Shown one piece after another: positions 61,581 to 64,000 of a DNA stretch of 64,000 nucleotides. The position numbers and the translations under genes are program-made. The stretch's first letter is position 1. Every line of letters starts with the position of its first letter. The stretch lies in contig VWPU01009679.1 of the NCBI GenBank assembly GCA_013398955.1, positions 248,001 through 312,000 of the forward strand, read 5' to 3'. The notes beneath the pieces are model-generated. The model was not told where the DNA came from and did no database searches. It saw nothing but the letters and a program-made list of their open reading frames with translations. The stretch comes from Callaeas wilsoni (lineage: Eukaryota; Chordata; Aves; Passeriformes; Callaeidae).

Positions 61581-64000
61581 AAGCATCAGTCCAGGAAAAA
61601 AAATCTAAAAAAATCATACAAGAGGGTATGCATAGAATATTTTTTAAATGAGTATTCTTTCATGGCACTAGGAAAAAAAAAGTTAAAGCATTTACTAAGT
61701 CCTGAATATGCAGAAATCAAATAATCATTCCGTTTTCTTGATGGAAATTTCACAAATAAGTTACCTCAGAAGACAATTTCACTGCCTTGTCTCCTGACCC
61801 ATATCTGCATTTTTTTTCAGATCATTGGTTTTAATAGCACTTGACAGTTTTTACGACTGCAAGACAAATTAATTTGGCTTGTCTAGATCCATTTGCAGTG
61901 TTTTAAATGCTTCACACATATATGCCCATATATTTAAGCCACATCTTACAATTTCAAACAGAAACAACAAGGTGGCAGACACTCTTCTAAAAGCTTATCT
62001 TCTGTTTTAAGATGGAGATATAAAGATACAAGCAATATCTAGCACTTCCACACCTGGGTGATTCTTTAATAATGTGATTTTATGCTTTTCAGAAAATCTG
62101 CAGAAGCAACTAAACTCACCACTTGGAAGACTTTTTTGTATTGAAAAGCTAAGTTTCATTAATGAAAGAAACAGAGAACGGCTTATGACAGCGGTGATTA
62201 TGGTGTAGTAGAGTAGAGAGAGTCTGAGAACTCAGCCCCCTTCAAAACCAAAGCAATGTTTCAGGGGGTTAAAAACCAGGACTCAGGCTTGCATGGGGAG
62301 CGCCCGCAAATGGGACGTGTTGAAAGGGCTGAAGCAGGGACCGTCCTGGCTGTGCACGCCTCTCACGGCTAAAGTTACACAGGCAACAGCAGAAAGGGAA
62401 ACATTCCCAACCCACCTGTGTTCACAGTCCTGTGTGTTTTCTAAGTTAAAAGTAACAGCACTTTACATTAGTAAAGCTGAGTGTTAGGTATGGCAGTAAA
62501 GGAAAGAATAAAGAACATTTTCAGTCATCCTGCAAAGTATCTGTGAACATGAGCCAGGGGCCTTAATACCCTCCTACAGACCACCTTTTTGGCTCCTGCA
62601 GGTTATAAAATAATGCAAAAAAGGCATAAGCAAACACAAAATCCCCCAGAATTACAGTTTCAGATCATTTCACAAAACTGGAAAGTTGCTTGCCTTGAGG
62701 AAACAACTTACACGTGTGGTAAGAATCTTCACTGGCTTTGGAAGGTTCTCTGCTGCCTATAGAGAGTTTCCTAGTGATTTCAGGATTTCATCAAATTGTA
62801 GGTTAGCAGTTTTACAGATTCTGTATGTAGCAAAGTAAAATGATTGCTTTATATAACTCAAAACCCCTCCAAGCAAACAGGCTATAACTGCCATGATGTT
62901 AATAAAACAGCTAGTTATAAATCCAGCATATTCTGTGAATAAAATACAATCAAATGTTATCAACTTGCTTAAACTAATTTTAAGTGTTGTCTGGCAGCTA
63001 ACATAAAAATACTTTAAAAGAGGCTGAACACAATGAAAATGATTCAGTATCTCCAAAGCATGACCTTAACAGACATGGAAATAAATGAATCCAAATACCA
63101 TGTTTCTTGTATGTACAAACATTTACTAGAGGCTCTTTAAATAACTTATACACATGGTAGAAATTATCCATCCTTTCTTTGCGACAGCTTCAGGAATTAT
63201 TTTGCAACGTCTGCTACACTGCACTACTGATTTTTATTTCTGGTATTGGCAATGTATTTTTCCAGCTAGATAGCTTGTTTTGCATTCAAGTGAGTGAAAA
63301 ATTTGGCTGTTGCATTTTTCATGATCAGTTATAGAAGGTCATATTATTCATATAGTAATCTTTAGTCCCTATATATTTTCTTAGTCTCACTATATTCGCT
63401 TTCTCCTTCCTTCTACTGTTACTGTTTATCAAAAATAAAGATTCCTACACTGAAATTACAGAAAGAGGGTTTTTGTTTCTTTAAGAATGAGTGAATTCCA
63501 TAGCATTTCAAGATTTTTGTGTCCTACTATATTTGTGTCTCTCATTCTGATTCCCAGCAGAACATTAAATCTGGCAGTCTGGCCCATGGTGGGAGAGAAG
63601 TATTTTTCAAACAGATTTTACTGTTCAACATGGTGTTTCCCTGCATCAGCTTACTTAGGCCAAATGTTGTATATGTGGATATAACTTAGCTAAAGTCAGC
63701 ACTCTTATTTCACAACTGAATTAGTATTTATTTAGTATTTAGTTCAAATAAAACTAAACCAAACCAAAGCAGACTTCAGACTCCATTAGCCATATTACTT
63801 CTGTGAAGCAGTGGGAACAAAGTCAAAATTGGAAGTGTATGGCTTCAAAAACATTTCATAATCAATGTGACCAGATTTATCAATACCAAAGTGAATGTCT
63901 AACTTCACTCAAGTACAGGCCTATCTGCTATCAATGCCATGGATTAGTGCTCTTTCTGTCACATCTTCCTCAAAAGGGATTGAACGGTTTTATGGACTTA

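Larger units (their letters stand above)
55927..64000. other. Unique AT-rich DNA, no gene recognised
   Basis: About 8 kb without a recognisable gene or dispersed repeat. It contains an 18-bp palindrome at 56241-56258 and a stretch at 56.5-57.3 kb where frames of 100-127 codons overlap on both strands. Small simple repeats lie at 59394-59418 and 61553-61580. A modest CpG-containing patch lies at about 62.29-62.37 kb. Confidence 0.5.

Overview
The window looks like vertebrate nuclear DNA, most likely from a bird. It is A+T-rich with very few CpG-rich stretches. It carries several 5'-truncated CR1-type LINE fragments, including copies with the avian CR1 tail that ends in a TGTGATTCTATG-like sequence. 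It also has LTR-like segments of the kind seen in bird endogenous retroviruses. I found no bacterial-style operons, tRNA or rRNA genes, CRISPR arrays or phage genes.

I could not support any intact protein-coding gene. All open reading frames are short, and none shows a domain I recognise. The longest are explained by simple repeats, by purine/pyrimidine strand bias, by the antisense strand of CR1, or by chance at this base composition. The window is best read as a gene desert or the inside of a very long intron.

Layout: 1-10 kb is unique DNA with a candidate LTR (about 1.8-2.05 kb), CR1 copies (2.5-3.0 and 6.3-6.8 kb), a candidate short solo LTR (5.6-5.9 kb) and a motif-dense candidate regulatory element (9.2-9.3 kb). 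10-20 kb has another LTR-like block (10.3-10.6 kb), TA/CA-rich microsatellites and a 50-bp-unit minisatellite (19.17-19.40 kb). 20-31 kb has two small CR1 tails, a perfect 220-bp TTCCC microsatellite (27.45-27.67 kb) and the best-preserved CR1 (29.7-30.2 kb). 31-47 kb is almost repeat-free, with a slightly G+C-richer part near 36.6-39.2 kb. 47-64 kb has a CR1 scrap, a purine-rich block, a complete solo LTR (55.0-55.6 kb), another CR1 tail and otherwise unique AT-rich sequence.

No pathway or gene cooperation can be described. The most interesting material is non-coding: clusters of paired homeodomain, PBX-type, octamer and GATA-like sites that could mark conserved enhancers, and the unusually pure GGGAA/TTCCC tract. 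I saw no convincing undescribed biological system.
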